A stretch of DNA of 64,000 bases from an uncultured Eubacteriales bacterium (lineage in GTDB: Bacteria; Bacillota; Clostridia; Christensenellales; Aristaeellaceae). The stretch spans positions 105,244 to 169,243 of the forward strand of contig CADBCY010000007.1 in assembly GCA_902793325.1 (NCBI GenBank), read 5' to 3'. Made by a program: the position numbers and the translations under genes. Below the pieces are notes generated by a model that had not been told where the DNA came from, ran no database searches, and saw only the letters and a program-made list of their open reading frames with translations. Below, one piece after another: positions 7,744-16,035 of this stretch; the first letter of the stretch is position 1, and the number at the start of each line of letters is the position of its first letter.

Positions 7744-9702
7744 TTATTCTCCCGTCACGGGGACGAAGTTGTCTTCCTTGTTGAAGTTGGCGTAGGTGCT
7801 GATGTACTCGCGGCGGGGCTCCACCTTGTCGCCCATCAGCACGGTTACGCGCTGCTCCACCTCCGCCAGGTCCTCGATGCCCACCTGCATGAGCTTGCGG
7901 CCGTCGGGGTTCATGGTGGTCTCCCAGAGCTGCTCGGGGTTCATCTCGCCCAGGCCCTTGTAGCGCTGGAGCGAATAGCCCTTCCCCACCTTCCGGATGG
8001 CCTCGGGCAGGGCATTGTCGTCGTAGCAGTACAGGGTCTTGTCGCCCCTGGACACCCGGTACAGCGGCGGCATGCCGATGTACACGTGGCCGTCGGTGAT
8101 CAGCTCGCGCATGTAGCGGTAGAAGAAGGTGAGCAGGATCGCGCGGATGTGCGCGCCGTCCTGGTCCGCATCGGAGAGTATGATGACCCGGTTGTACTTC
8201 AGCTTCGAGAGGTCGAACTCCTCGCCGATGCCGGTGCCCAGCGCCGTGATGATGCTGCGGAACTCCTCGTTGGCCAGCACCTGGTCGATGCGCTTCTTCT
8301 CCACGTTCAGCGGCTTTCCGCGCAGCGGCAGTATGGCCTGGAAGCGGCGGTCGCGGCCCTGCTTGGCGCTGCCGCCGGCGGAGTCGCCCTCCACGATGAA
8401 CAGCTCGTTCTTTCGGTAGTCCCTGCCCGTGCAACTGGACAGCTTGCCCACCAGGGGCGCGGCCTCGATGGCGTTCTGCTGGCGGGCGATGTCCCGGGCC
8501 TTGCGGGCGGCCTCGCGCACCTTGGCCGCCTTCACGGCCTTTTGCACGATGGTCTGGGCGAAGTCCTGGTTCTTGAGGTCGTCCAGGTAGATGGAGAGCT
8601 GCTCCTGGCACACGGCTTCGAACACGGGCCGAACCTCGGTGTTGCCCAGCCTGCCCTTGGTCTGCCCCTCGAACTGGGGGTTCTTGACGCCCGCGTACAC
8701 CACGGCGGTCATGCCCTCGCGGAAGTCGTCGCCGGCCAGGTTGTTGTCCTTCTCCTTCAGGATCCCGGCGCGGCGGGCGTAGTCGTTGAACGCCTTGGTC
8801 ACCGCGGCCTTGAAGCCGGTCTCGTGGCTGCCGCCCTCGGCGGTGGGCACGTTGTTCACGAAGGAGTAGATGTTTTCGGTATAGGAGTCGGTGTACTGTA
8901 TGGCCACGCGCACCAGCGTGCCGTCCTTGGTGGCCTCGAACACGATCGGCTCGGTGATGGTGTTCTTGCCGGTATTCAGGTAGCGCACGAAGTCCTCGAT
9001 GCCGCCCTCGTACAGGTAGGTGCGCACCCGTTTCTCCGGGTCCTTGATGCGCTCGTCGGTAAAGACGAACTTCACGCCCCGGTTCAGGTACGCCAGCTCC
9101 CGCACCCTGCGGCGCACGGTGTCGGAGTTGAAGTTCACGTCCTCGAACACGCGGGGATCGGGCTTGAAGCACACCTGCGTGCCGCGCTTGCGGGTGTTGC
9201 CCAGCTTCTCGAGCGGCGCCACGGGATGGCCGCTGAGGATCTTGCCGGTCTTGCGATCCAGCACGGACTCATAGCGCTGCTGGTAGTGGCTGTAATCCTT
9301 GTACACGTCCACCACCATCCACTCCGACAGGGCGTTCACCACCGACGCGCCCACGCCGTGCAGGCCGCCGGAATAGGCGTAGTTCTTGTCGGAAAACTTG
9401 CCGCCCGCGTGCAGCTGGGTGTACACCACCTCCACGGCGGACACGCCGAGCTTGGGGTGGATGTCCACGGGCACGCCGCGGCCGTTGTCGGTGACCTCGC
9501 AGGAGCCGTCCTTCTTCAGGGTGACGGTGATCTCACTGGCATAGCCGTTGGCGGCCTCGTCGATGGCGTTGTCCACGATCTCCCAGATCATATGGTGCAG
9601 GCCCCGGGGGCCGGTGGAGCCGATGTACATGCCCGGGCGCATGCGCACCGCATCCAGCCCTTCCAGAACCGTGATATCGCTGGCAGTATAGGTCTTGGCC
9701 AT
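7744..9702 (-). CDS. gyrB: DNA gyrase subunit B (type IIA topoisomerase ATPase subunit)
   Basis: ATPase subunit of the type IIA topoisomerase, 652 residues, near the usual length for Gram-positive GyrB/ParE. The GHKL ATPase domain shows EIVDNAIDEA, the glycine box DNGRGVPVDIHP and GGLHGVGASVVNALS. The TOPRIM domain shows VEGDSAGGSAKQGRDR and the metal-binding LSDADQDGAHI. The C-terminal end (RYKGLGEMNPEQLWETTM) contains the highly conserved GLGEM motif. The start has GGAGG five bases upstream. With the following subunit A gene it forms a two-gene operon, the gyrB-gyrA order commonly near origins. No replication genes are visible here, so this may be a second topoisomerase pair (ParE/ParC) rather than the origin-linked gyrase. 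Confidence 0.92.
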   Translation of the reverse strand: MAKTYTASDITVLEGLDAVRMRPGMYIGSTGPRGLHHMIWEIVDNAIDEAANGYASEITVTLKKDGSCEVTDNGRGVPVDIHPKLGVSAVEVVYTQLHAGGKFSDKNYAYSGGLHGVGASVVNALSEWMVVDVYKDYSHYQQRYESVLDRKTGKILSGHPVAPLEKLGNTRKRGTQVCFKPDPRVFEDVNFNSDTVRRRVRELAYLNRGVKFVFTDERIKDPEKRVRTYLYEGGIEDFVRYLNTGKNTITEPIVFEATKDGTLVRVAIQYTDSYTENIYSFVNNVPTAEGGSHETGFKAAVTKAFNDYARRAGILKEKDNNLAGDDFREGMTAVVYAGVKNPQFEGQTKGRLGNTEVRPVFEAVCQEQLSIYLDDLKNQDFAQTIVQKAVKAAKVREAARKARDIARQQNAIEAAPLVGKLSSCTGRDYRKNELFIVEGDSAGGSAKQGRDRRFQAILPLRGKPLNVEKKRIDQVLANEEFRSIITALGTGIGEEFDLSKLKYNRVIILSDADQDGAHIRAILLTFFYRYMRELITDGHVYIGMPPLYRVSRGDKTLYCYDDNALPEAIRKVGKGYSLQRYKGLGEMNPEQLWETTMNPDGRKLMQVGIEDLAEVEQRVTVLMGDKVEPRREYISTYANFNKEDNFVPVTGE

Positions 9703-9734
9703 AGTTCCTCCGAATTTGCAGAAATATCTGGTAT

Positions 9735-9740
9735 ATTATA
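9735..9740 (-). promoter_or_regulatory. Candidate -10 element of the gyrBA operon
   Basis: TATAAT on the minus strand lies about 35 bases before the gyrB start. No convincing -35 is seen at 16-18 bases upstream, so only the -10 is called. Confidence 0.45.
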
Positions 9741-9821
9741 ATCCTGAAACGTTAATTTTGCGCGAAGTCGCGTCGTGTCCGGCCGCGGAATGACCCCTCC
9801 CGGCCCGTTTTGGCCCAAAAT

Positions 9822-9850
9822 TTGCATAAAGCATGAATATATGCTATAAT
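9822..9850 (+). promoter_or_regulatory. Extended -10 promoter of the mazG-guaA operon
   Basis: TTGCAT (9822-9827), a 17-base spacer and TATAAT (9845-9850) preceded by TGC form a strong sigma-A promoter with an extended -10. It lies about 30 bases before the pyrophosphohydrolase start. Confidence 0.8.
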
Positions 9851-9878
9851 CCGGATATACATTATAATGGAGCGGATT

Positions 9879-10253
9879 ATGAACGACAGAAGCGCCATGA
9901 ACGACGACAACACCACCGTGGCCGAGCTGAAGGAGCAGGTTCACCAACTGTGCCTGCGCAAGGGCTGGGGCGTGAACGGCGTGCAGAACCCCCAGCACGT
10001 GGCCATGGCCATGACGGTGGAGATGAGCGAGCTGCTGGAGCACTTCCAGTGGCTGGACCCGGAGAACGTGACCGCGCTGATGGAGGGCCGGGACGAGGAG
10101 CGCAGGGCCATGATCGCCGAGGAATTTGCCGACGTGATGATGTACGGCCTGCAGCTCACCCGCACGCTGGGCATCGACATCACCGGGCAGGTGCTGCGCA
10201 AGATCGACATCGTCGACCGCCGCCCGCCCAAGCCCTACAACCCCAAGCGTTAA
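9879..10253 (+). CDS. MazG-like nucleotide pyrophosphohydrolase
   Basis: A 124-residue member of the all-alpha NTP pyrophosphohydrolase group (MazG/RS21-C6 type), which hydrolyses nucleoside triphosphates to monophosphate and pyrophosphate, typically for house-cleaning. The metal-binding acidic helices are visible as EMSELLEHFQW and EEFADVMMYGLQL, the ExxE...ExxD arrangement of the family. Length fits a single-domain protein. The ATG at 9879 has TGGAGCGG at good distance; an ATG at 9867 lies inside that site. It is followed after 12 bases by the GMP synthase gene, so a nucleotide-pool role is plausible. The exact substrate (for example dCTP derivatives) cannot be read. Confidence 0.87.
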   Translation: MNDRSAMNDDNTTVAELKEQVHQLCLRKGWGVNGVQNPQHVAMAMTVEMSELLEHFQWLDPENVTALMEGRDEERRAMIAEEFADVMMYGLQLTRTLGIDITGQVLRKIDIVDRRPPKPYNPKR

Positions 10254-10265
10254 GAGGATGATCCC

Positions 10266-11720
10266 ATGGAAAACGACTTTATACTCGTGCTGGACCTGGG
10301 CGGCCCCGAGGCCGTGCTGATGGCCCGCAAGCTGCGCAACCAGCGCTACTACACGGAGATCCTCGCCCGCAGCGCCGACGCGGAGCTTTTGCTGCGCAAG
10401 TCGCCGCGCGGCATACTGATCGCCGGCGGCGAGGGCGGCGCGCTGGAGAACTTCCCGCGGGCGGCGCTGTCGCTGGGCATCCCGGTGCTGGCGCTGGGCG
10501 GCGCGGCGCGGATGCTGGCCCAGGCCGAGGGCGCGGAATGCGAGGGCACGCAACTGACGGACAAGGTGGCGCAGATCACCTTCCAGCCCTGCGACCTTTT
10601 CGACAGCCTCGGCGCCAGCGACCGCTTCGTGCAGCGCATCGACGCCTTCCGGCTGCCCGGGGGCTTCAAGCCAATCGCCACCACGCTGGACGGGCTGGTG
10701 CCGGGCTTTGCGGACTTCGACCGCAGCCTGTACGCGCTGCAGTTCTACCCGGAGTCCAACGACCCCGACGGCGCGGTGATCCTGTCCAACTTCGCCGAGC
10801 GCATCTGCGGCTGCACGCCGTTCTGGTCCATGGAGAACTACATCCGGCGGGAGATCGACTACATCCGCGACCGGGTGGGCAACCGCAAGGCGCTCTTGGC
10901 CGTATCCGGCGGCGTGGACTCCGCGGCGTGCGCGCTGCTGATGGGCCGCGCCATCGGCGACAGGCTCACCTGCGTGTTCGTGGACAACGGCCTGCTGCGC
11001 GAGGGCGAGGCGGAGGCGGTGCTTACCGCCTACCGGGAGGAGCTCGGCATCGAGCCGCTGCGCATCGACGCCCGGGACCGCTTCCTCGGCTGGCTGAAGG
11101 GCCTCTCCGACCCCGTGGAGAAGCGCCGCGCCATGTATAACGTCTACCTGGACGTGCTCACCGAGGTGTTCGAGGAGCAGGGCGCGGGCATCATCGCCCA
11201 GGGCACCATCTACAGCGACCTGCTGAACGACGGCCCCAGCGCACGCGGCTTCGACCCGGACCGGCTGATCGAGCCCCTGCGCATGCTGTTCAAGGACGAG
11301 GTCCGCGACCTCGGCGAGCAGCTCGGCCTGCCCCACAGCTTCATCGACCGCCAGTCCTTCCCCGGCCCCGGCCTCGCGCTGCGCTGCTGCGGGGAGGTCA
11401 CGCCGGAAAAGCTGGAGCTGCTGCGCCGCGCGGACGCCATCTTCCGGGAGGAGGTCGCGGCCTCCGGGCAGGACAAGCGCCTCGCGCAGTACTTCGCCGT
11501 ACTCACCGACACCCCGGCGCTGACCCGCTCGGGCCACTTCGGCAACGCGCTCGTGCTGCGGGCCGTGACCGGGCAGAGCGCCGACAGCTTCGCGCCCGGC
11601 AGGCTGCCCAACGACCTCATGGACCGCACCGCCCAGCGCATCGGGCGGGAGCTGCCGGACATCGGCCGCGTGGTCTACGACATCACCGGCAGCGACAGCG
11701 CTACCGTGGAATGGGAATGA
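10266..11720 (+). CDS. guaA: GMP synthase with a degenerate glutaminase domain
   Basis: Would aminate XMP to GMP using ATP and ammonia. The 484-residue protein has the full two-domain layout. The ATP pyrophosphatase domain is intact, with SGGVDS at about residues 214-219, FKDEVRDLGEQLGLP, and the dimerisation end RVVYDITGSDSATVEWE. The N-terminal class I amidotransferase domain (1-185) has lost its catalytic residues. The nucleophile elbow, normally GICYG, reads ALGGA (Gly78 for Cys), and the usual QFHPE reads QFYPE (Tyr161 for His); Glu163 remains. Glutamine hydrolysis should therefore be impossible, leaving an ammonia-dependent or repurposed enzyme. It is shorter than typical GuaA (about 515). 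It is co-transcribed with the MazG-like gene. A second, normal guaA may exist elsewhere. Confidence 0.88.
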   Translation: MENDFILVLDLGGPEAVLMARKLRNQRYYTEILARSADAELLLRKSPRGILIAGGEGGALENFPRAALSLGIPVLALGGAARMLAQAEGAECEGTQLTDKVAQITFQPCDLFDSLGASDRFVQRIDAFRLPGGFKPIATTLDGLVPGFADFDRSLYALQFYPESNDPDGAVILSNFAERICGCTPFWSMENYIRREIDYIRDRVGNRKALLAVSGGVDSAACALLMGRAIGDRLTCVFVDNGLLREGEAEAVLTAYREELGIEPLRIDARDRFLGWLKGLSDPVEKRRAMYNVYLDVLTEVFEEQGAGIIAQGTIYSDLLNDGPSARGFDPDRLIEPLRMLFKDEVRDLGEQLGLPHSFIDRQSFPGPGLALRCCGEVTPEKLELLRRADAIFREEVAASGQDKRLAQYFAVLTDTPALTRSGHFGNALVLRAVTGQSADSFAPGRLPNDLMDRTAQRIGRELPDIGRVVYDITGSDSATVEWE

Positions 11721-11779
11721 TCCGGGCCCATTGAGCATCGTTCGGCCGGACAAACGCGACCCCTACAGAGGATAAAGCC

Positions 11780-12586
11780 ATGTTTCTTCGTCATGCCAGA
11801 GAACCTGTCGACGGCCAGCCCGTCGAGAACACCTTCGTCGCCATCAGCGAGCAGACCGGCGAAACCCTGGGCACGTGCACGATCTACTGCGACGACAACG
11901 CCGCCCTGTTCCCCGCCCGGCCCTTCCAGGTGCGCTTGCAGTTGGAGGGCGATCCCGTGCCGCCGCAACTGCTCGGCGCCGCCGTCGCGCGGGGCCGCGG
12001 CATCTGCGCGGTCTCGGGCAAGATGAGCCGCCTGTACACGCGCTGCGCCCCGGACGACGACCGCATGCTGGAGGCGCTCGCCGCCATGGGCTTCCAGGAC
12101 AACGACGGCCTGGTGAAGCTGCAACTGCGCCTGCCGCTGGCCACGGACTACACGCTGCCCGCGGGCGCGGTGGTGGTGCAGGACGACCTGAGCGACCCGG
12201 CGGAGCAGAAGTTCTTCCTGGAGCGCTACAACGAGCTGTACAACACCGACCACGACTTCGACTGGCTGCGCAGCTACATCAACCGGGACGGCTTTACCCG
12301 CATCCTGACCGTGTCCAGCTACGGGCTGATGGGCGAGGTGCTGGTGTGGCGCGAGGGCGTGTCCGGCGTCATCGGATACATCCAGACCTCCCGGCGCTGG
12401 CGGCACACGGGCGTGGGGAGCTGCATGATCGGCCTGGCCTGCCGCGAGTTCGAGAAGGCCAAGCTGTACTGCGCCGAGGCCAACGCCCGCGCGCGCATCC
12501 CCTACGTGCTGAAGCTGTTCGAGAAGATGGGCTTCCGCCAGGAGGAACTGCTGATGCGCTACCCCGGCACGGACATCAACCCGTAA
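11780..12586 (+). CDS. GNAT-family N-acetyltransferase
   Basis: A 268-residue cytoplasmic acyltransferase of unknown substrate. The C-terminal half carries the GNAT fold: a beta-strand GVIGYIQTSRRWR, the acetyl-CoA pyrophosphate loop RRWRHTGVGSCMI (a Q/RxxGxG/A variant), and the final NARARIPYVLKLFEKMGF motif typical of the family. The N-terminal 120 residues look like a second, diverged GNAT-like or substrate-recognition region, without a clear CoA loop. An AGAGGATAAAG Shine-Dalgarno precedes the ATG. It lies 59 bases downstream of guaA on the same strand and may be co-transcribed. Target (antibiotic, amino acid, protein) cannot be inferred. Confidence 0.85.
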   Translation: MFLRHAREPVDGQPVENTFVAISEQTGETLGTCTIYCDDNAALFPARPFQVRLQLEGDPVPPQLLGAAVARGRGICAVSGKMSRLYTRCAPDDDRMLEALAAMGFQDNDGLVKLQLRLPLATDYTLPAGAVVVQDDLSDPAEQKFFLERYNELYNTDHDFDWLRSYINRDGFTRILTVSSYGLMGEVLVWREGVSGVIGYIQTSRRWRHTGVGSCMIGLACREFEKAKLYCAEANARARIPYVLKLFEKMGFRQEELLMRYPGTDINP

Positions 12587-12650
12587 TCCGCCGGGAACGA
12601 ATACAAACCCCTTCCCCCGCCATAGCATGATGCGGAGGGAGGGATTTTTC

Positions 12651-13553
12651 TTGCGAAATCCACTGTTTTACGGCTGCGGCACGGCGCTGGTGACGCCCTT
12701 CCGGGGGCGGCGCGTGGACTTCGACGCGCTGGAGAACCTGATCGACTGGCAGCTCGGTCAGGGCGTCGACGCGCTCGTGCTGCTGGGCACCACGGGCGAG
12801 CCGGCGACGATCACCCCGCCGGAGCGCAGCGCCATCATCGAGTGCGCCGCGGCGCGGGTGGGCGGGCGCGCGCCGCTGATCGTGGGGACGGGCAGCAACG
12901 ACACCGCCGCGGCCGTGCGGCAGGCGCGCGAGGCGGAACAGCTCGGCGCGGACGGCCTGCTGGTGGTGACGCCCTATTACAACCGCGCGAGCCGTCGCGG
13001 GCTGACGGAGCACTACAACGCCGTGGCCGACGCGGTGTCCCTGCCCATCATCATGTACAACGTGCCGGGGCGCACGGGCGTGAACCTGGAGCCCGCCACC
13101 GTGGCGCAGCTGGCGCGGCACCCGAACCTGTGCGCCGTGAAGGACGCCTCGGGGAGCCTCCGCCAACTGACGGACCTGGCCGCGGCCTGCGGGGACGGCG
13201 TGGCGGTGTACAGCGGCAACGACGACCAGGTGGTGCCCGCGCTGGCGCTGGGCGCGCGGGGCGTGATCTCCGTGGCGTCGAACGTCGTGCCGGACCGCAT
13301 GCACGCCATGGTGGAACAGTGGTTCCGCGGGGACGCGCGCGCCAGCCTGCGCGGGCAGCTCGAATGCCTGCCGCTGATCCGCGCGCTGTTTCGGGAGGTC
13401 AGTCCCATCCCGGTGAAGGCGGCGCTGAGCCTGCTGGGGCGGATCGAAAACACGCTGCGCCTGCCGCTGTGCCCGCTGGACGAGGCGGAGCAGGAGCCGC
13501 TGCGGCGGGCCATGCGGGGGCTGGGCCTGCTGGACGCGCCCGCCCGCGGATGA
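12651..13553 (+). CDS. dapA: 4-hydroxy-tetrahydrodipicolinate synthase
   Basis: Condenses pyruvate with aspartate semialdehyde in lysine and diaminopimelate synthesis. The roughly 300-residue TIM-barrel protein shows ALVTPF near the N-terminus, the substrate loop GTTGEPATI, the catalytic tyrosine in TPYYNRAS, YNVPGRTG, and the Schiff-base lysine in CAVKDASGS. These residues favour DapA over neuraminate lyase, although KDG-aldolase relatives share them. I chose the TTG at 12651 because a GGAGGGAGGG ribosome site ends seven bases before it; ATGs at 12627 and 12630 lie before or inside that site. It is downstream of the acetyltransferase and followed by a strong hairpin. Confidence 0.92.
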   Translation: MRNPLFYGCGTALVTPFRGRRVDFDALENLIDWQLGQGVDALVLLGTTGEPATITPPERSAIIECAAARVGGRAPLIVGTGSNDTAAAVRQAREAEQLGADGLLVVTPYYNRASRRGLTEHYNAVADAVSLPIIMYNVPGRTGVNLEPATVAQLARHPNLCAVKDASGSLRQLTDLAAACGDGVAVYSGNDDQVVPALALGARGVISVASNVVPDRMHAMVEQWFRGDARASLRGQLECLPLIRALFREVSPIPVKAALSLLGRIENTLRLPLCPLDEAEQEPLRRAMRGLGLLDAPARG

Positions 13554-13563
13554 AGGCGCGCAA

Positions 13564-13605
13564 AAGGCCGCCCCCTGCGCGCGATGCGGCGGTTGGGGCG
13601 GCCTT
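13564..13605 (-). terminator. Terminator between dapA and the DUF1858-like gene
   Basis: AAGGCCGCCCC (13564-13574) pairs perfectly with GGGGCGGCCTT (13595-13605). On the minus strand the stem is followed by TTTTGCG, so it best fits the DUF1858-like gene, but it can also end the dapA transcript. Confidence 0.8.
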
Positions 13606-13618
13606 CCCCGGCGATTCA

Positions 13619-13825
13619 TTACTGCTTTTCGGCCAGGTACTGGTTTAGGCGGTTCACCAGCTCGTCCACGTCGGTGCCGTGGGCGGCGCAGCCCATCTCC
13701 AGGCTCTCCATCTGGCTGAAGGGGCAGCCCATGCAGTGCATGCCGTATTCCATCATGATCGGCGCGGTGGTGCGGTCGATCTCCAGCACCTCTCCGATGC
13801 TCATTTGCTTGTTGATCGTGGTCAT
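13619..13825 (-). CDS. Small DUF1858-like cysteine-containing protein
   Basis: A 68-residue protein matching the DUF1858 pattern seen in many anaerobes, often annotated as disulfide-oxidoreductase-like or hybrid-cluster-associated; its function is not established. The segment MSIGEVLEIDRTTAPIMMEY precedes GMHCMGCPFSQMESLEMGCAAHG, which holds a CxxC pair plus a third cysteine, consistent with redox or metal binding. The ATG at 13825 has a perfect AAGGAGG upstream. It is a single gene between terminators, convergent with dapA. Confidence 0.85.
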   Translation of the reverse strand: MTTINKQMSIGEVLEIDRTTAPIMMEYGMHCMGCPFSQMESLEMGCAAHGTDVDELVNRLNQYLAEKQ

Positions 13826-13961
13826 CCTCGAGTCCTCCTTATTGTCGCCGCGCGCATCCCCGTCGGGGCCGCCGCAGCATGTGATCGCCCCCATATTATC
13901 GCCAAACGCCCCGCGTGTCAATGGGCTCCCGAGCATTTAACGTTTCCGGAGCGCATAACGG

Positions 13962-13986
13962 CGGCCCCGGGCCATTCCCGGGGCCG
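13962..13986 (-). terminator. Hairpin at the end of the pilus operon
   Basis: CGGCCCCGGG (13962-13971) pairs with CCCGGGGCCG (13977-13986) with a five-base loop, about 50 bases past the last pilus-operon gene. The following minus-strand sequence CCGTTATG is only weakly T-rich. Confidence 0.55.
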
Positions 13987-14033
13987 TCCTGCCGTCGCCG
14001 GCGCGCCTGGATCGCCGGGTTCGGGAAGGCTTC

Positions 14034-14732
14034 TCAGTATGCGTCGCCCGTCCACTCGTCCTTGGCGTGCCAGATGGCGCAGTAATCCTCGTCCGCGTAC
14101 ACGAAGAAGCAGATCTCGCCCTTCTTGCCCGCGCTCTTGGCGAAGTCCCCCTCGCCCTTGAGCCCGTAGAACGCCACCACGCCCTCGTAGCCGTTGGTGG
14201 TGCGGGTGCCGCGGCGCAGGTACGGCTCCTCCTGCACGCGCACGCACTCCAGCGCCTTGCCGTTCAACTGGATCTCCACCGACTCCGGCTCTTCCTCGCT
14301 GTCCCGCCGGGCCTCGCGCAGCGCCTCGGTCAACAGGTCCTTGGCCCGGGAGGCGTTCAAGCGCGTGCGCCGCGCCTTGTCGGAGTCGTGCAGGCCGCAG
14401 ACGGGCTCGAAGATGCCGTTGTCGCCGCGCACCAGGTACACGGTGCCCCCCGCCGGGCAGATGTTCGCCCGCTCCGGCAGCACCTCGTCCAGCGTCTTCA
14501 TGGCCTCCTGCACCGATCCGGCATCCCAGCGGCCCAGGTATTCGATGATCAGGCCGTCCCGGGCGGACTTCATCGCCTGCTCGCACGCGGTCTTTTCCGC
14601 GCGGTAGCGGTAGACCTTCCAGCCGGGAATGGCGATCAGCACCAGCATGACGCCGATCAACACCAGCAGCACCGCCGCCGCGCGGGTCACGCCGCCGCGC
14701 TTTTCCCGAAGTTTCACGCTATGCTCTCTCAT
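14034..14732 (-). CDS. Pilin-like single-pass protein at the end of the pilus operon
   Basis: A protein of about 232 residues with a short basic N-terminus ending in glycine (KREKRGG type), then a hydrophobic helix at about residues 17-39 (VTRAAAVLLVLIGVMLVLIA) continuing into an amphipathic stretch (KTACEQAMKSARDGLI). This resembles a degenerate type IV pilin or pseudopilin N-terminus, but the canonical Glu5 is missing. The extracytoplasmic part contains six cysteines (for example ANICPAGG, PVCGLH, GEICFFVYADEDYC), suggesting disulfides. It follows pilC by about 20 bases on the same strand, with an AGGTGGAG ribosome site, so it is probably the last operon gene. The ATG at 14732 is preferred over a TTG three codons upstream. 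It could instead be an unrelated membrane-anchored protein. Confidence 0.72.
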   Translation of the reverse strand: MREHSVKLREKRGGVTRAAAVLLVLIGVMLVLIAIPGWKVYRYRAEKTACEQAMKSARDGLIIEYLGRWDAGSVQEAMKTLDEVLPERANICPAGGTVYLVRGDNGIFEPVCGLHDSDKARRTRLNASRAKDLLTEALREARRDSEEEPESVEIQLNGKALECVRVQEEPYLRRGTRTTNGYEGVVAFYGLKGEGDFAKSAGKKGEICFFVYADEDYCAIWHAKDEWTGDAY

Positions 14733-14753
14733 GGTCGTCAAACAACTCCACCT

Positions 14754-15974
14754 CTACATCGCGGCATACATTCCGAACATGGCCATGTAGATGGCGATGA
14801 CGATGAAGCCCGCAAAGCCCGCCAGGAACACCAGGATCGACGGTTCCAGCTTGGCCAGCGCCTCCGCCGTCGCCTGCTCAAGCTCGGTGTCGTAGTAGTC
14901 GGCGGTCATGCTCAGCGTGCTCGCCAGCTCGCCGCTCTCCTCGCCCACCGCCGTCATGTCCACCAGGATGTCCGGCAGGCACGCGGCGTCGCGCAGGCTG
15001 CGCCCCAGCGTGTGGCCCTCCTCCAGCTTGCCGGTGATCTTCCCGACCTCCTGGCTGATGAAGTAGTTGTCCAGCACGCGGCTGGTGATGGTCACGGCCT
15101 TGGTCATCGGCAGGCCGGCGTTCAGCATCATGGCCATGGTGTTGGCGAACTGGCTGGCGCCGTTCAATATGCTGATATTGCCCAGCACCGGCAGCTTCAA
15201 CTGGAGCTTGGCCAGGTTCATGCGCCCCGACTCGGTGTTCCCGTAGAGCTTGAACGCCAGCACGACGCCCGCGATGACGCCCACGATGACCAGCACGTAC
15301 TTCCGGAAGAAGTTCGACATGCCGATCAGGATCTGCGTCGGGAGGGGCAGCTCGGCCTCGTAGCTGTCGAAGATGGCCGTGAACGTGGGCACGACCTTGA
15401 CCATCAGCACGATGACCACGATGATGGCGACGACGAACACGAACGCCGGGTAGATCATCGCGCCCTTGACCTTGCCCTTCATCTTGCTCTGCTTGGTGTA
15501 GTGCTTGCTGACGGAATCGAAGGCCGTGTCCAGGGTACCGGCCTCCTCGCCCGCGTGGATCGTCTCCAGGAAGGTGACCGGCAGCATCTTCCTGCCGCGC
15601 TCGGCAAAGCTGACGGACAGTGATCGGCCCGCCTCCACGTCCTTCGCGACCTGCTCCAGGATGCGCTTGAGCGGCTTGTCCGTCATCTTCTCCGCGATCA
15701 GCTCCACCGTGCGCGCGATGGGAATGCCCGCGCGCAGTATGACGGAAAATTGGCTGCACATCAGCGTGAACGCCTTGTCATTCAGCTTGTTCCCGCCGAT
15801 GTCGAGGCTGAGGAACTGGGCGGCCTTGCCCTTCTCCTTGACCTCGCTGATATTGAGGACGATGGAATAGGAATCCTTGATCTTGGCTACCGCGTCCAGC
15901 TCGTTGAAGCCCTCGATGACGCCGGAGACCTTTTTCCCGTCCCTGGATACGGCGGAATACTTATAGGTTGGCAT
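14754..15974 (-). CDS. pilC: Type IV pilus inner-membrane platform protein PilC/GspF
   Basis: Polytopic membrane platform on which the PilB and PilT motors act during pilus assembly and retraction. The 406-residue protein has the usual two T2SSF repeats: the first with SQFSVILRAGIPIARTVELIAE and the second with GASQFANTMAMMLNAGLPMTKAV. Hydrophobic segments are AMIYPAFVFVVAIIVVIVLM in the middle, YVLVIVGVIAGVVLAF, and the C-terminal ILVFLAGFAGFIVIAIYMAMF. The N-terminal domain starts MPTYKYSAVSRDGKKVSG, a classic PilC beginning. AAGGAGAG precedes the ATG. It is 61 bases downstream of pilT in the operon. Confidence 0.95.
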   Translation of the reverse strand: MPTYKYSAVSRDGKKVSGVIEGFNELDAVAKIKDSYSIVLNISEVKEKGKAAQFLSLDIGGNKLNDKAFTLMCSQFSVILRAGIPIARTVELIAEKMTDKPLKRILEQVAKDVEAGRSLSVSFAERGRKMLPVTFLETIHAGEEAGTLDTAFDSVSKHYTKQSKMKGKVKGAMIYPAFVFVVAIIVVIVLMVKVVPTFTAIFDSYEAELPLPTQILIGMSNFFRKYVLVIVGVIAGVVLAFKLYGNTESGRMNLAKLQLKLPVLGNISILNGASQFANTMAMMLNAGLPMTKAVTITSRVLDNYFISQEVGKITGKLEEGHTLGRSLRDAACLPDILVDMTAVGEESGELASTLSMTADYYDTELEQATAEALAKLEPSILVFLAGFAGFIVIAIYMAMFGMYAAM

Positions 15975-16035
15975 CCTGTCGCTCTCCTTCTACCGTGGAT
16001 TGGCCCGCCCGCGCGGGACCGGAATGCGCCCGGCG

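Noticed and set aside
5176..9741. 1,521-codon plus-strand open frame opposite gyrA and gyrB
   Set aside because: It mirrors two clear minus-strand genes, has Leu/Val/Ala/His/Gln-rich noise and no domain signature; typical antisense frame in GC-rich DNA.
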